DNA of 35,689 nucleotides from an uncultured Bacteroidia bacterium (GTDB lineage: Bacteria; Bacteroidota; Bacteroidia; Bacteroidales; CAJPTX01), in contig CALHZE010000248.1 of assembly GCA_938040915.1 (NCBI GenBank), forward strand, positions 1 through 35,689, read 5' to 3'. Made by a program: the position numbers and the translations under genes. Every line of letters begins with the position of its first letter. Positions within the stretch are counted from its first letter, which is position 1. Under the pieces are notes generated by a model. It did no database searches. It was given only the letters and a program-made list of their open reading frames with translations, and was not told the DNA's origin. Shown here piece after piece: positions 25,246 through 32,810 of the stretch.

Positions 25246-26037
25246 TTAGACCCCAACCCGATTACCCCACAACAAGATCTGAAGACGCGGCGCAAAGCGG
25301 AAACCGTGACGGAGGCATAACTCGAGGGTAAGAGGCGTCGTCTGAGCTAGCGCCTCTGGCGTCGCCCCAAGAGGCATAAGCATCACCGTATCTGTTGCGC
25401 GAAGGCAGAGCGGGTCTAGGAAGCGTAGGAGCGCGCCCTCGTCAGTTCGTTGCCCAATCACAAATTTCAACTGCACCCCAAGCGAGCTAGGCAACGCTGT
25501 CAACCACTGATTGATCACGGCAGGATACTCCCCTTCTGAAAGTAGATAACGAGGCAAAAAACAGGGGAAAAGCTTAGGCGAAAAACTCCACAAATCCACA
25601 TAAGGGAGAAGCGCAGGTGCAAAACACGAGCCATTGCTCTCTACCGTCACATGCATCGGCGGTGTGAGGCGTCGGAGTTGTTCAAAGAACTCTACCAGCG
25701 CCCCCGCTTGCAAGAGGGGCTCGCCCCCCGTAACCACCAGATGGTTGATATTGCCTCGGTGTACCGCGATCTTTTCCACCAGCACCTCTGAGGCGACGAG
25801 GGTACTCTTTTGCGTCTGAAGCGCATGGGGCGTATCACAGGCCAGCCGTTCGCCCGAAGGGGCGATCCACTGGCAAGCCATGTTACACCCCGAAAGACGC
25901 AAGAAAAGGCTCGGCGTCCCCGCCAAAAGCCCTTCGCCTTGGATGGTACCCGCTAGGGAGAAACCCAGCGTAGTTTTCCCCTCAGGAACGCTAGGAATAG
26001 GAAAAAGCCCCTCAGGAGCTAAACGCAGGAGCGACAT
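25246..26037 (-). CDS. queE: 7-carboxy-7-deazaguanine synthase QueE (radical SAM)
   Basis: Radical SAM enzyme that converts 6-carboxytetrahydropterin to 7-carboxy-7-deazaguanine for queuosine synthesis. 263 residues. Support comes from the early TIQGEGLLAGTPSLFLRLSG, the [4Fe-4S] cysteines in the expected place, LVVTGGEPLLQ (SAM-binding GGE), VTVESNGS, and a SFSPKLF segment that matches the family's SPK motif. The cysteine motif is Cys51-x3-Cys55-x11-Cys67 rather than the usual C-x3-C-x2-C, with nine extra residues between the Trp and the last Cys. The start is 6 bp after queC, whose product uses the product of QueE. This is the last gene of the operon. Confidence 0.9.
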   Translation of the reverse strand: MSLLRLAPEGLFPIPSVPEGKTTLGFSLAGTIQGEGLLAGTPSLFLRLSGCNMACQWIAPSGERLACDTPHALQTQKSTLVASEVLVEKIAVHRGNINHLVVTGGEPLLQAGALVEFFEQLRRLTPPMHVTVESNGSCFAPALLPYVDLWSFSPKLFPCFLPRYLLSEGEYPAVINQWLTALPSSLGVQLKFVIGQRTDEGALLRFLDPLCLRATDTVMLMPLGATPEALAQTTPLTLELCLRHGFRFAPRLQILLWGNRVGV

Positions 26038-26043
26038 CCGTTG

Positions 26044-26712
26044 TCACAGCAACGGGTCTTCCACCCCCACAGTCGCAAAGGCACGCGCCCGCAAAAGGCA
26101 ACTGTCACACACGCCACAAGGATGCTCGCCCCCACGATAACACGACCATGTGTGGGCATAATCGACACCAAGAGAGACACCCAAGGCTATTTCCTCGGCT
26201 TTGGTCTTGTGCAAGAACGGGGCACAAATCTCTATCGGCACGCCCCCCGTCAGGCGACGCTCTGTACCCTCATTGATCGCCTGTTGCATCGCCTCAATAA
26301 AGGCTGCACGACAATCGACGTAACCCGAATAGTCGGCTTCGCTCACGCCGATATAGATATAGCGCGCCCCGACACTCTCGGCAATGGAAGCCGCTATCGA
26401 GAGGAAGACCATGTTGCGCGCCGGCACGTAGGTGTTGGGCGTTGTGTCTCGCTCGAGGTTGCCCGCCTCTATCGGTTTCGCCCCGTTGGTGAGCGCGGAA
26501 GTATCCCACGCGGTAAACGAGAGGTCTACTTCGTAATGCTTTTTTACCCCGAGATGAGCGGCGTGCCAACGGGCACAACGCAACTCGCGATCGTGCAGCT
26601 GACCATAAAGAAAAGACAGCGCATAAAGCTCATACCCCGCGCGGTGTGCCCAATAGAGCGCCGTCGTGGAGTCTAAACCGCCCGAGAGTAAGACCACTGC
26701 TTTCTCTGCCAT
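26044..26712 (-). CDS. queC: 7-cyano-7-deazaguanine (preQ0) synthase QueC
   Basis: ATP-dependent nitrile-forming enzyme that turns 7-carboxy-7-deazaguanine into preQ0, the next step after QueE. 222 residues. PP-loop motif VVLLSGGLDSTTALYWA (residues 6-22) binds ATP; GVSEADYSGYVDCR and the C-terminal zinc-binding cysteines in CYRGGEHPCGVCDSC are typical of QueC. The ATG overlaps the recN stop codon by one base (TGATG), so translation is coupled. queE follows. queD and queF are not in the window. Confidence 0.96.
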   Translation of the reverse strand: MAEKAVVLLSGGLDSTTALYWAHRAGYELYALSFLYGQLHDRELRCARWHAAHLGVKKHYEVDLSFTAWDTSALTNGAKPIEAGNLERDTTPNTYVPARNMVFLSIAASIAESVGARYIYIGVSEADYSGYVDCRAAFIEAMQQAINEGTERRLTGGVPIEICAPFLHKTKAEEIALGVSLGVDYAHTWSCYRGGEHPCGVCDSCLLRARAFATVGVEDPLL

Positions 26713-28382
26713 CAGCGTTGTGCGTTACGTAGCAATTCGCGCGCATTTTCTAGCGAAGCCTCCGTCACAGCTTCGCCACTGAGCAATTTTGCGAGCTCTT
26801 GCACACGCTCTTCTTCGCTCAAAAGACGGATGTGTGAGACCGTCTCCCCACTCTCGGAGTGCGCCTTGTAGACAAAGAAATGGTGTGTCCCCCTCGCCGC
26901 GATTTGGGGTAAGTGGGTAATGTTGAGGATCTGCCGATCTGTTGCCATGCGTTCTAGCATCACGCCCATTTGTGCAGCGACTGCGCCCGAGACGCCGGTG
27001 TCGATCTCGTCAAAGATGATGGTTGGTAACCCTTGTGAGTGTGCCATGATTGCCTTGAGGCTCAACATCACGCGCGCCATTTCCCCGCCCGAGGCGATGC
27101 GCGCCAAGGGTTGCGGCATAAGCTGTTGGGCTGCGGCAAAACGGAACTCCACGAGCTCAGCGCCATTTGGGGTCAAGGATTCTTGAGAGAGAAGCTCGAC
27201 GACAAACTTCGCTTCGGGGATGCCGAGCTTGCGGAGGCTCTCTTCGATCTCGCTCGCTAGGCGTGGGGCGGCGGCTTGTCGCTTTTTCGTCAATTGGTCA
27301 GCCAAGTCGCGCAGGTCTTTCTCCACGCTTGCCAGCTGGGCTCTGAGTTCCTCGAGTTCAAAATCAAAGCCATCGAGGTGGGAAAGAGCCTCCTCGGTGG
27401 CGGCGGTGAGTGCTATCAGCTCCTCACAATCTTTGCAGTGGTATTTCTTTTGGAGGCGGAGCAACAACGCAAGCCGCTCTTCGACAGCCTCCAGCTCATG
27501 GCTATCTTCGGGGAAGTCTTTGAGCTCGCCCGCCATCTCCTGTGCCAAGTCGTGTAGCTCGACAGTCACCCCCTCGAGGCGCTCGACCAGCGCAGCCGCG
27601 TGAGGGTGGAAGGCACAGACCTTAGCCAATTTGGCTCGTGCCTCCTTCAGGGTAGTGAGGAGCGCGCCATCGCGATCTCCCTCCAATGCTGCGAGCCCTT
27701 CGCTATAAGCAAGCGCCAACTCCTCAGCGTGCGCGAGCGTGCGCTGCCGCTCCTCCAGCTGCTCGACTTCGCCTAGCTGGAGCTTTGCCCCGTGGAGATC
27801 GGCGAGACGCTCGGCAAGGTTTTCCCGTTCTCGCTCCAGCTGCTGGTGCTCACGCACCTTTTCCGCAATTGTGTGCTGTAGCGTCGTCCAACGAAGGTAC
27901 CACGCCCCGTAGTCGGTCAGCAACTTAGCGTTATCGGCAAACGAGTCTAAGACCTCGCCCTGAAACGGCGCGTCTTGTAAGAGTAGGTTTGCGTGTTGTG
28001 AATGGATATCTATCAGCCTCTCCCCCAAGGCTTTGAGCTGCGCGAGGGTCACGGGAGTGTCGTTGATAAAAGCGCGCGACTTGCCCGAGGTTGCGACCTG
28101 TCGACGGACGATGAGTTCGTCAGCATACTCCATATCCTCGGCGTCAAAGAAAGCCTCGAGCCCATAGCCCTTGACGTCAAAGGTAGCCTCGACGACACAC
28201 TGTTCTGCCCCCTGCTTGATGGCGGCGCTATCTGCCCGCGCCCCAAGGATGAGCCCAAGCGCCCCGAGCAGGATCGACTTTCCCGCTCCCGTCTCGCCGG
28301 TAATGATGTTGAATCCGGGGAAGAGGTCTAGGTCAAGATGCTCAATAAGGACGTAATGTTGGATGTGGAGGTGTCGGAGCAT
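26712..28382 (-). CDS. recN: DNA repair protein RecN
   Basis: SMC-like ATPase for double-strand break repair, 556 residues, the usual RecN size. Walker A is GETGAGKS (29-36). A long coiled-coil-forming centre (residues ~150-380, rich in Glu, Leu and Arg) includes the RecN hinge region. The ABC signature RIASGGEMARVMLSLKAIM precedes Walker B TIIFDEIDTGVSG, and a D-loop and switch His lie in ILNITHLPQIAARGTHHF. It lies in the middle of the bamD operon, 11 bp after porD and overlapping queC by one base. Confidence 0.97.
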   Translation of the reverse strand: MLRHLHIQHYVLIEHLDLDLFPGFNIITGETGAGKSILLGALGLILGARADSAAIKQGAEQCVVEATFDVKGYGLEAFFDAEDMEYADELIVRRQVATSGKSRAFINDTPVTLAQLKALGERLIDIHSQHANLLLQDAPFQGEVLDSFADNAKLLTDYGAWYLRWTTLQHTIAEKVREHQQLERERENLAERLADLHGAKLQLGEVEQLEERQRTLAHAEELALAYSEGLAALEGDRDGALLTTLKEARAKLAKVCAFHPHAAALVERLEGVTVELHDLAQEMAGELKDFPEDSHELEAVEERLALLLRLQKKYHCKDCEELIALTAATEEALSHLDGFDFELEELRAQLASVEKDLRDLADQLTKKRQAAAPRLASEIEESLRKLGIPEAKFVVELLSQESLTPNGAELVEFRFAAAQQLMPQPLARIASGGEMARVMLSLKAIMAHSQGLPTIIFDEIDTGVSGAVAAQMGVMLERMATDRQILNITHLPQIAARGTHHFFVYKAHSESGETVSHIRLLSEEERVQELAKLLSGEAVTEASLENARELLRNAQR

Positions 28383-28393
28383 GAGCGGCTCGT

Positions 28394-29320
28394 CTAATTG
28401 GTGTCGTGTTGTTTGAGGAGGTCTTGATATTGCTGGGCGTTTTGACGATCGAGGTCGACTAGTATGTTTACCGCCTTTGCCTTTTCGCTAGCTGGGGACT
28501 TAGCAAAGACCCCTAGGAGCTCCTCGCGCTTAGCCTCGAGGAAGAGCTGTATGGCGAGCATATCGGCATCTGGACGCGCACGATAGACCTTCTGCACCTC
28601 CCCAATAGACTGTAAAATCGCCTCGCGCCCCTCGGGGATTTTGTCTGCCATAACATCCAATCCGCGACGGTGGTAGGTATACATCGCTCGGCGCAAACCG
28701 CGATACTTGTCGTTCATCATGTTCTCGACCATCCAGTAGCGGTTCTTCTTCGAGCTTTCGTAAGCCTTCCAGCCCTTTTCTGGGGCGTTTTGTGCGTTGT
28801 TGACCACCTGTTGCGCTTTCTCAAAGAACTCGGAGCCCCCTAGTGGGGAGAAGGTGTCATAGTCATAACCGAGGATCATGTAGACATAGAAAGCGAGGAT
28901 GGCGGTCAGGTTGCTCTGGTGCGCCGCCTCGTTAAACTCCAGCTTTTCGTTTTCGATGTAGGTAAACTGGATGTTTTGGTCTAGGAAGTTGATAACGGGC
29001 GAGTGGTAAGATGTCCCAAAGATTGGGCGTCGGAGCTGGAGGTTCATCGTCCCCTTATACTCGTCGCCACTCTGCTCATTGAGGGTGAGGATGAGGGTAC
29101 ACTCGATGCGCTCGTTCTCGGCAAACTTGTTGGTTGTCCACGGCGTGTTGTTGAGGAACTCGTAAACCGATGACTGGAGGGTGTTGAAGACGTTGCGGTT
29201 TGTCCCCTGTATCTTCTGCGAGTTCAGCTGAAACGAACATTTCAACTCTTGGGCATGCCCCCCCCCACACACGAAAAGGGACAAGAAGAGAGGCAGTAGG
29301 AAAAGCGTGCAACGGTTCAT
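28394..29320 (-). CDS. porD: DUF4835 family protein, PorD-like T9SS-associated
   Basis: A 308-residue exported protein. It has the DUF4835 pattern: LKCSFQLNSQKIQGTNRNVF, IECTLILTLNEQSGDEYKGTM, PIFGTSYHSPVINFLDQNI, then AFYVYMILGYDYDTFSPLGG and a helical C-terminal half. As I recall, this family is annotated as type IX secretion protein PorD; the name rests on memory. Two giant T9SS cargo genes in the same window make that role fitting. The signal peptide is MNRCTLFLLPLFLSLFVCGGGHAQ. Codons for Gly19-Gly21 are a G9 run (29266-29258), a potential slippage site. The ATG overlaps the coaBC stop by 4 bp (ATGA). Confidence 0.82.
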   Translation of the reverse strand: MNRCTLFLLPLFLSLFVCGGGHAQELKCSFQLNSQKIQGTNRNVFNTLQSSVYEFLNNTPWTTNKFAENERIECTLILTLNEQSGDEYKGTMNLQLRRPIFGTSYHSPVINFLDQNIQFTYIENEKLEFNEAAHQSNLTAILAFYVYMILGYDYDTFSPLGGSEFFEKAQQVVNNAQNAPEKGWKAYESSKKNRYWMVENMMNDKYRGLRRAMYTYHRRGLDVMADKIPEGREAILQSIGEVQKVYRARPDADMLAIQLFLEAKREELLGVFAKSPASEKAKAVNILVDLDRQNAQQYQDLLKQHDTN

Positions 29321-30576
29321 GCCTTGCTTTCTTCGCGGTCCTCGTGAAAAGCCTCGCCGAGGATCAACTTTGCCACTCCTCGCGCGATAGCCTCGCCGAG
29401 GGCGCTCTTTTGCTCGAGCGGGCGCTCCTCTACACGTCCATCGGCATAGAGGAAGGTCGCTTTATTGGTCGGTGTGCAGAAGCCAGCATCGGGGTCTGCG
29501 AGGGTATTGAGGACACACATATCCATGTGCTTCGCATAGAGCTTTCGAAACCCATTTTCTACCCCCGTGCCTGTCTCAAGGGCAAACCCCACGAGCTTTT
29601 GACCGGGTCGTTTCTGCTCCCCCATGAGCTTGGCAATATCGGGGTTAGAGACTAGGGTAAGGTCTAACGTCCCCTCGCGGTGTGGGATCTTATGCTTGGC
29701 ACGCTCGGCAGGCCGATAATCGGCCACGGCAGCAGCCATGACCGCCGCATCCATCTCGCGCCACATCAGCTCACAAGACTTCGCCATATCTTGCGCACTG
29801 ATAATGGGATAGCGGAATATTGAGCTAAGGGGCAATGGGTAGTACTCACACGGACCAGAGACATAGTGCACATTCGCGCCCATAAACGCGAGGGCGTTGG
29901 CTATGGCTGCCCCCATGCGCCCACTCGAATGGTTGGAAATAAAGCGTACAGGGTCGATCGCCTCTCGCGTCGGACCCGCCGTTACCAAGATGTTACGTCC
30001 TTCGAGCGGAACTGCTCGTGGGGAGGCCGAACGTGTGTAGCAGTTTAATACGATCTTGAGAATTTCTTCGGGCTCAGCCATCCGCCCCTTCCCTTCGAGC
30101 CCTGAGGCAAGGAATCCCTCGTCGGGGTCGATGAGGTGCACCCCCATGTCCATCAACTTTTCGAGGTTTTCTTGTGTGACGTCGCAGTCATACATTTCAC
30201 AATCCATCGCTGGAGCAACGAAGGTCTCCGCTTCTCGCGTAGAGAGAAAGGTCGTGAGCAAGAGGTTATCGGCGATGCCATGCACCATTTTGGCAATGGT
30301 GTTGGCCGTCGCCGGCGCGATGACAAAGGCATCAGCCCATTCGCCCAAGGCTATATGGCTGTTCCACGCCCCATTGGTCGGGTCAAACCCCTCCACAAAG
30401 ACGGGGTGTTGTGAGAGGGTAGCGAGAGTAAGCGGGGTAATAAACTGAGTGGCAGCGGGTGTCATGACGACGCGCACCTCACAACCATTCTTGATAAAGA
30501 GTCTCACGAGGTGTGCCGTCTTATAGGCCGCAATGCCCCCCGTGACGCCCACCAAAACATGCTTTGGGAAAGCCAT
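29317..30576 (-). CDS. coaBC: Bifunctional phosphopantothenoylcysteine decarboxylase / phosphopantothenate-cysteine ligase
   Basis: Two steps of coenzyme A synthesis in one 419-residue protein. The N-terminal CoaC flavoprotein domain has VGVTGGIAAYKTAHLVR, the active-site His74 in WNSHIALGEWADAFVIAPATANTIAKM, and APAMDCEMY at 121-129, where the classical PxMNxxMW motif has Asp in place of Asn. The C-terminal CoaB domain has ILVTAGPTREAIDPVRFISN, HSSGRMGAAIA, KIPHREGTLDLTLVSNPDI, and KLVGFALETG. It is the third gene of the operon after rpoZ and overlaps porD by 4 bp. The fused form and length are normal for bacteria. Confidence 0.96.
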   Translation of the reverse strand: MAFPKHVLVGVTGGIAAYKTAHLVRLFIKNGCEVRVVMTPAATQFITPLTLATLSQHPVFVEGFDPTNGAWNSHIALGEWADAFVIAPATANTIAKMVHGIADNLLLTTFLSTREAETFVAPAMDCEMYDCDVTQENLEKLMDMGVHLIDPDEGFLASGLEGKGRMAEPEEILKIVLNCYTRSASPRAVPLEGRNILVTAGPTREAIDPVRFISNHSSGRMGAAIANALAFMGANVHYVSGPCEYYPLPLSSIFRYPIISAQDMAKSCELMWREMDAAVMAAAVADYRPAERAKHKIPHREGTLDLTLVSNPDIAKLMGEQKRPGQKLVGFALETGTGVENGFRKLYAKHMDMCVLNTLADPDAGFCTPTNKATFLYADGRVEERPLEQKSALGEAIARGVAKLILGEAFHEDREESKA

Positions 30577-30590
30577 GCCCGCCAGATGAT

Positions 30591-31007
30591 TTACAACGCC
30601 GCCTCCGGCGTCTCAGCGAGCCCCGTTGTCGAGGTAGCGCGCTGTTCGCGTTCCACGTCCTCCTCACTCAGTTCTTTCACCGTGAGCCGCCCCATAACAT
30701 ACTCTTGGGTTGCGAGCAACACAGGTTTAGGCAGCCGCTCATAGGTGCGACTGAGCTCGATTTGTTCCTCATTACGGAACTCCTCTTTTTCTGGGTTGTC
30801 TTCGGTATACGAGACCGCGATGAGCTGTGTATTCAATTCGTGCTTAAGCTCTTGGCTAATCTCGTCGGCACGCTTGGCTATTGCCACCGTGGTCGCATAG
30901 ATATTGTTTAAAGAGAGCTTCTTTGCCAAATCCATCACATTTTGGGTGCGAGTGTCGGCAGGAGCGTGTAGATTGCGATAAGCTTGGAGCTTTTCCATAG
31001 ATTCCAT
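30591..31007 (-). CDS. rpoZ: RNA polymerase omega subunit (Bacteroidetes type)
   Basis: A 138-residue protein carrying the omega core NIYATTVAIAKRADEISQELK near residues 34-54, then a Bacteroidetes-specific C-terminal extension with RNEEQIELSRTYERLPKPVL and LATQEYVMGRLTVKEL. It is longer than E. coli omega (91 residues) because of that extension. Omega helps assemble RNA polymerase. The ATG may be at 31007 or 30998 (MESMEKL). It sits between bamD and coaBC, an arrangement found in other Bacteroidales as I recall it. Confidence 0.88.
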   Translation of the reverse strand: MESMEKLQAYRNLHAPADTRTQNVMDLAKKLSLNNIYATTVAIAKRADEISQELKHELNTQLIAVSYTEDNPEKEEFRNEEQIELSRTYERLPKPVLLATQEYVMGRLTVKELSEEDVEREQRATSTTGLAETPEAAL

Positions 31008-31037
31008 GGTCTCTTCTCTCTTGTAGGCTAGTAGTGA

Positions 31038-31865
31038 TTAACGAAGCGATTCGGGTATCAACGAGCTATCGGGCGTATACCCGAGGTATTTCATCGAAGC
31101 GAGGTAATAGCCGAGCACCTCGCGCGCATTACGCGCCGTTGGGAACTCGCTAATGTAGGAGAGCGACTCGTCGACCGTCTGCTGGTAGCGCTCGCGCCGC
31201 TTGCTCTCTACGCTATTGAGGGCATAGAGGTAATGGCTCTTGACGAGCAGGAAATACTCTTCCTCTCTGTAGGGCGATACGGGGTATTTCTCTAGTGCGC
31301 GCTTAAAGGCCGTGACCGCCGCTTTGTACATATCCATCTTGTAGTAGAGTCGTGCAGCCTCAAACTCTTTTCGGAGCAACTTCTCATAGAGGGTTTTCAG
31401 ATAGCGGTCAGCCTCCGCGACGCGGTCACTTTTCGGGTAAGCTTGTTTGAAGGCATTGAAGCCCTCGATCGCCTTGTGTGTATAGTCTTGATCAAGGGCG
31501 GGTCGTGGAGAGACAAGGTAATTGCAATAGGCAGTGTTGTAGGTAGCCTCTTCTACGAAGGGGCTACGGGGGTAATTTGCCGCGAGCTGTTCGAACCCAT
31601 AGCCCGCAAGTCCATAGTCCCCTTCTTGGAAATAGCACTTGGCGAGGTAGTAATGTACCGAATCGGCTCGTTGTGTAGCGCGCGACATCGGCAAGACGCG
31701 CTCGAGGAGCTCCTTAGCCTTGGTAAACTTTCCTCGCTCGTAGTACTGCATTGCTGCTGCATACTGCCGCTCGGTATCGGTGCTTTTGAGCAACTTCTCG
31801 TAGGAGTTGCACCCCGTAAGGTAAATCAAGCTGAAAAGAGCGATGACGCCCATAAACCTCCTCAT
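31038..31865 (-). CDS. bamD: Outer membrane protein assembly factor BamD
   Basis: Lipoprotein of the BAM complex that inserts beta-barrels into the outer membrane. 275 residues with lipobox LTGC (Cys19). TPR-like helical repeats follow: RQYAAAMQYYERGKFTKAKELLERVL, then HYYLAKCYFQEGDYGLAGYGFEQLAANYP, and KMDMYKAAVTAFKRALEKYP. The typical BamD segment FVEEATYNTAYCNY is present. It is the first gene of a seven-gene operon and has a well-matched promoter that overlaps a 17-bp inverted repeat. Confidence 0.94.
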   Translation of the reverse strand: MRRFMGVIALFSLIYLTGCNSYEKLLKSTDTERQYAAAMQYYERGKFTKAKELLERVLPMSRATQRADSVHYYLAKCYFQEGDYGLAGYGFEQLAANYPRSPFVEEATYNTAYCNYLVSPRPALDQDYTHKAIEGFNAFKQAYPKSDRVAEADRYLKTLYEKLLRKEFEAARLYYKMDMYKAAVTAFKRALEKYPVSPYREEEYFLLVKSHYLYALNSVESKRRERYQQTVDESLSYISEFPTARNAREVLGYYLASMKYLGYTPDSSLIPESLR

Positions 31866-31901
31866 ATTCGTCTAGCGGATATCATACAGACATACTACGC
31901 G

Positions 31902-31930
31902 CAAAGGTAAGCATTTATTACATCGCACAA
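31902..31930 (-). promoter_or_regulatory. Promoter of the bamD-rpoZ-coaBC-porD-recN-queC-queE operon
   Basis: TTG (31930-31928), 18 bp, TACCTTTG (31909-31902) on the minus strand, about 37 bp before the bamD ATG. The left arm and spacer of the 31907-31946 inverted repeat occupy the space between the two promoter boxes. Confidence 0.7.
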
Positions 31931-31946
31931 TGTAATAAATGCTTAC
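31907..31946. repeat. Perfect 17-bp inverted repeat upstream of bamD
   Basis: GTAAGCATTTATTACAT (31907-31923) and ATGTAATAAATGCTTAC (31930-31946) are exact reverse complements separated by CGCACA. The repeat starts 18 bp beyond the stop of the Crp-type regulator gene and overlaps the bamD promoter. It could act as a terminator for the regulator (followed on the minus strand only by CTTTG, a poor T-run), as an operator, or as both. Confidence 0.9.
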
Positions 31947-31964
31947 ACACACGGAGCAAGCTCT

Positions 31965-32630
31965 TTAGAGATAACTCCTCAATTTTTGACGGTTACACAC
32001 CACAATCTCTTGACGGCTAAGCTCGATAGCACCGTCAGCAACCATCTCCCCAAGGGTGCGCGAAAGAGAGGGGCGTTGCACCCCGAAGTATTCGGCAAGT
32101 TGGCTTTGCGTACGATGTAGGTGAAGGATATTTTGTTCCTCCGAGGTGTTTTCCAAGAGGTATATCGCAAGCTTCATGCGCAGGCTACGGATTGAAAGCA
32201 TCTGCACCTTTTGCGAAAGAAAGACAATCATATTCGCATTGATACGGAGCATATTCTGTAGCAACTTCGCATTCCGCATCATCTCTTCCTGAAGGGTTGT
32301 CCGTGGGATGAGAAAGAGCACCGTCGGTTCTAATGTAATGACATCCACGGGGAAGATATTTCGGTTTGCAAAAAGAAATGCCGGCGCAAGAGGGATTACG
32401 GGCGCAAGAGTCTCAATTTCCAAGATATTGTCGTCGCGAGTCAGCATCGCCGTGCGTACAAGCCCCGAAACCAGTAAGTAAAGATGATTGATGGGCGTCC
32501 CCTGTCTCACAACATACTCCCCTTTTTCAAACTCCTTGATATCTGACACACAATGCTCTACGAACACCTCTATTTCCGAAGGCAACATTTCGGAGAAAAG
32601 GGGACAAGAGGCTAAATCATACTGCAACAT
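31965..32630 (-). CDS. hcpR: Crp/Fnr-family transcriptional regulator, HcpR-like
   Basis: A 221-residue regulator with an N-terminal cyclic-nucleotide-binding-type beta-roll (FEKGEYVVRQGTPINHLYLLVSGLVR), a long dimerisation helix (residues ~130-155), and a C-terminal winged helix-turn-helix (RTQSQLAEYFGVQRPSLSRTLGEM). There are no clustered cysteines for an Fnr-type Fe-S cluster. In anaerobes HcpR proteins of this type, described as heme-dependent NO sensors, activate hcp. Here the gene is divergent from hcp, with a palindrome between them, so HcpR is the best call although the name rests on context. No TAnnTTTG box was found on its own strand. Confidence 0.82.
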   Translation of the reverse strand: MLQYDLASCPLFSEMLPSEIEVFVEHCVSDIKEFEKGEYVVRQGTPINHLYLLVSGLVRTAMLTRDDNILEIETLAPVIPLAPAFLFANRNIFPVDVITLEPTVLFLIPRTTLQEEMMRNAKLLQNMLRINANMIVFLSQKVQMLSIRSLRMKLAIYLLENTSEEQNILHLHRTQSQLAEYFGVQRPSLSRTLGEMVADGAIELSRQEIVVCNRQKLRSYL

Positions 32631-32729
32631 AGACCGATTTTGCTACTTCGCTCCAACAGACGATTGGCGAGGAAACTGATAATAACGAATTATTACTACT
32701 GAATATAAATTACGCCCCCACGAGAGGAT

Positions 32730-32743
32730 GTAACCGTGGTTAC
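32730..32743. promoter_or_regulatory. Palindromic operator for hcp activation
   Basis: GTAACC-GT-GGTTAC, a 14-bp palindrome with perfect 6-bp arms. Its centre lies about 41-43 bp upstream of the transcription start predicted from the -7 box at 32766-32773. That is the class II position for a Crp/Fnr-type activator, and the -33 element is missing there. The adjacent regulator is the likely ligand. Confidence 0.65.
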
Positions 32744-32765
32744 TCTTTTCCCTTTTCGCTCAGGA

Positions 32766-32773
32766 TACCTTTG
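32766..32773 (+). promoter_or_regulatory. -7 box of the hcp promoter
   Basis: TACCTTTG on the plus strand, 37 bp before the hcp ATG. No TTTG is found about 19 bp upstream, which fits an activator-dependent promoter. Confidence 0.65.
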
Positions 32774-32810
32774 CGCCAAGAAAAAATACACATCGTAATA
32801 CCAGACGAAA

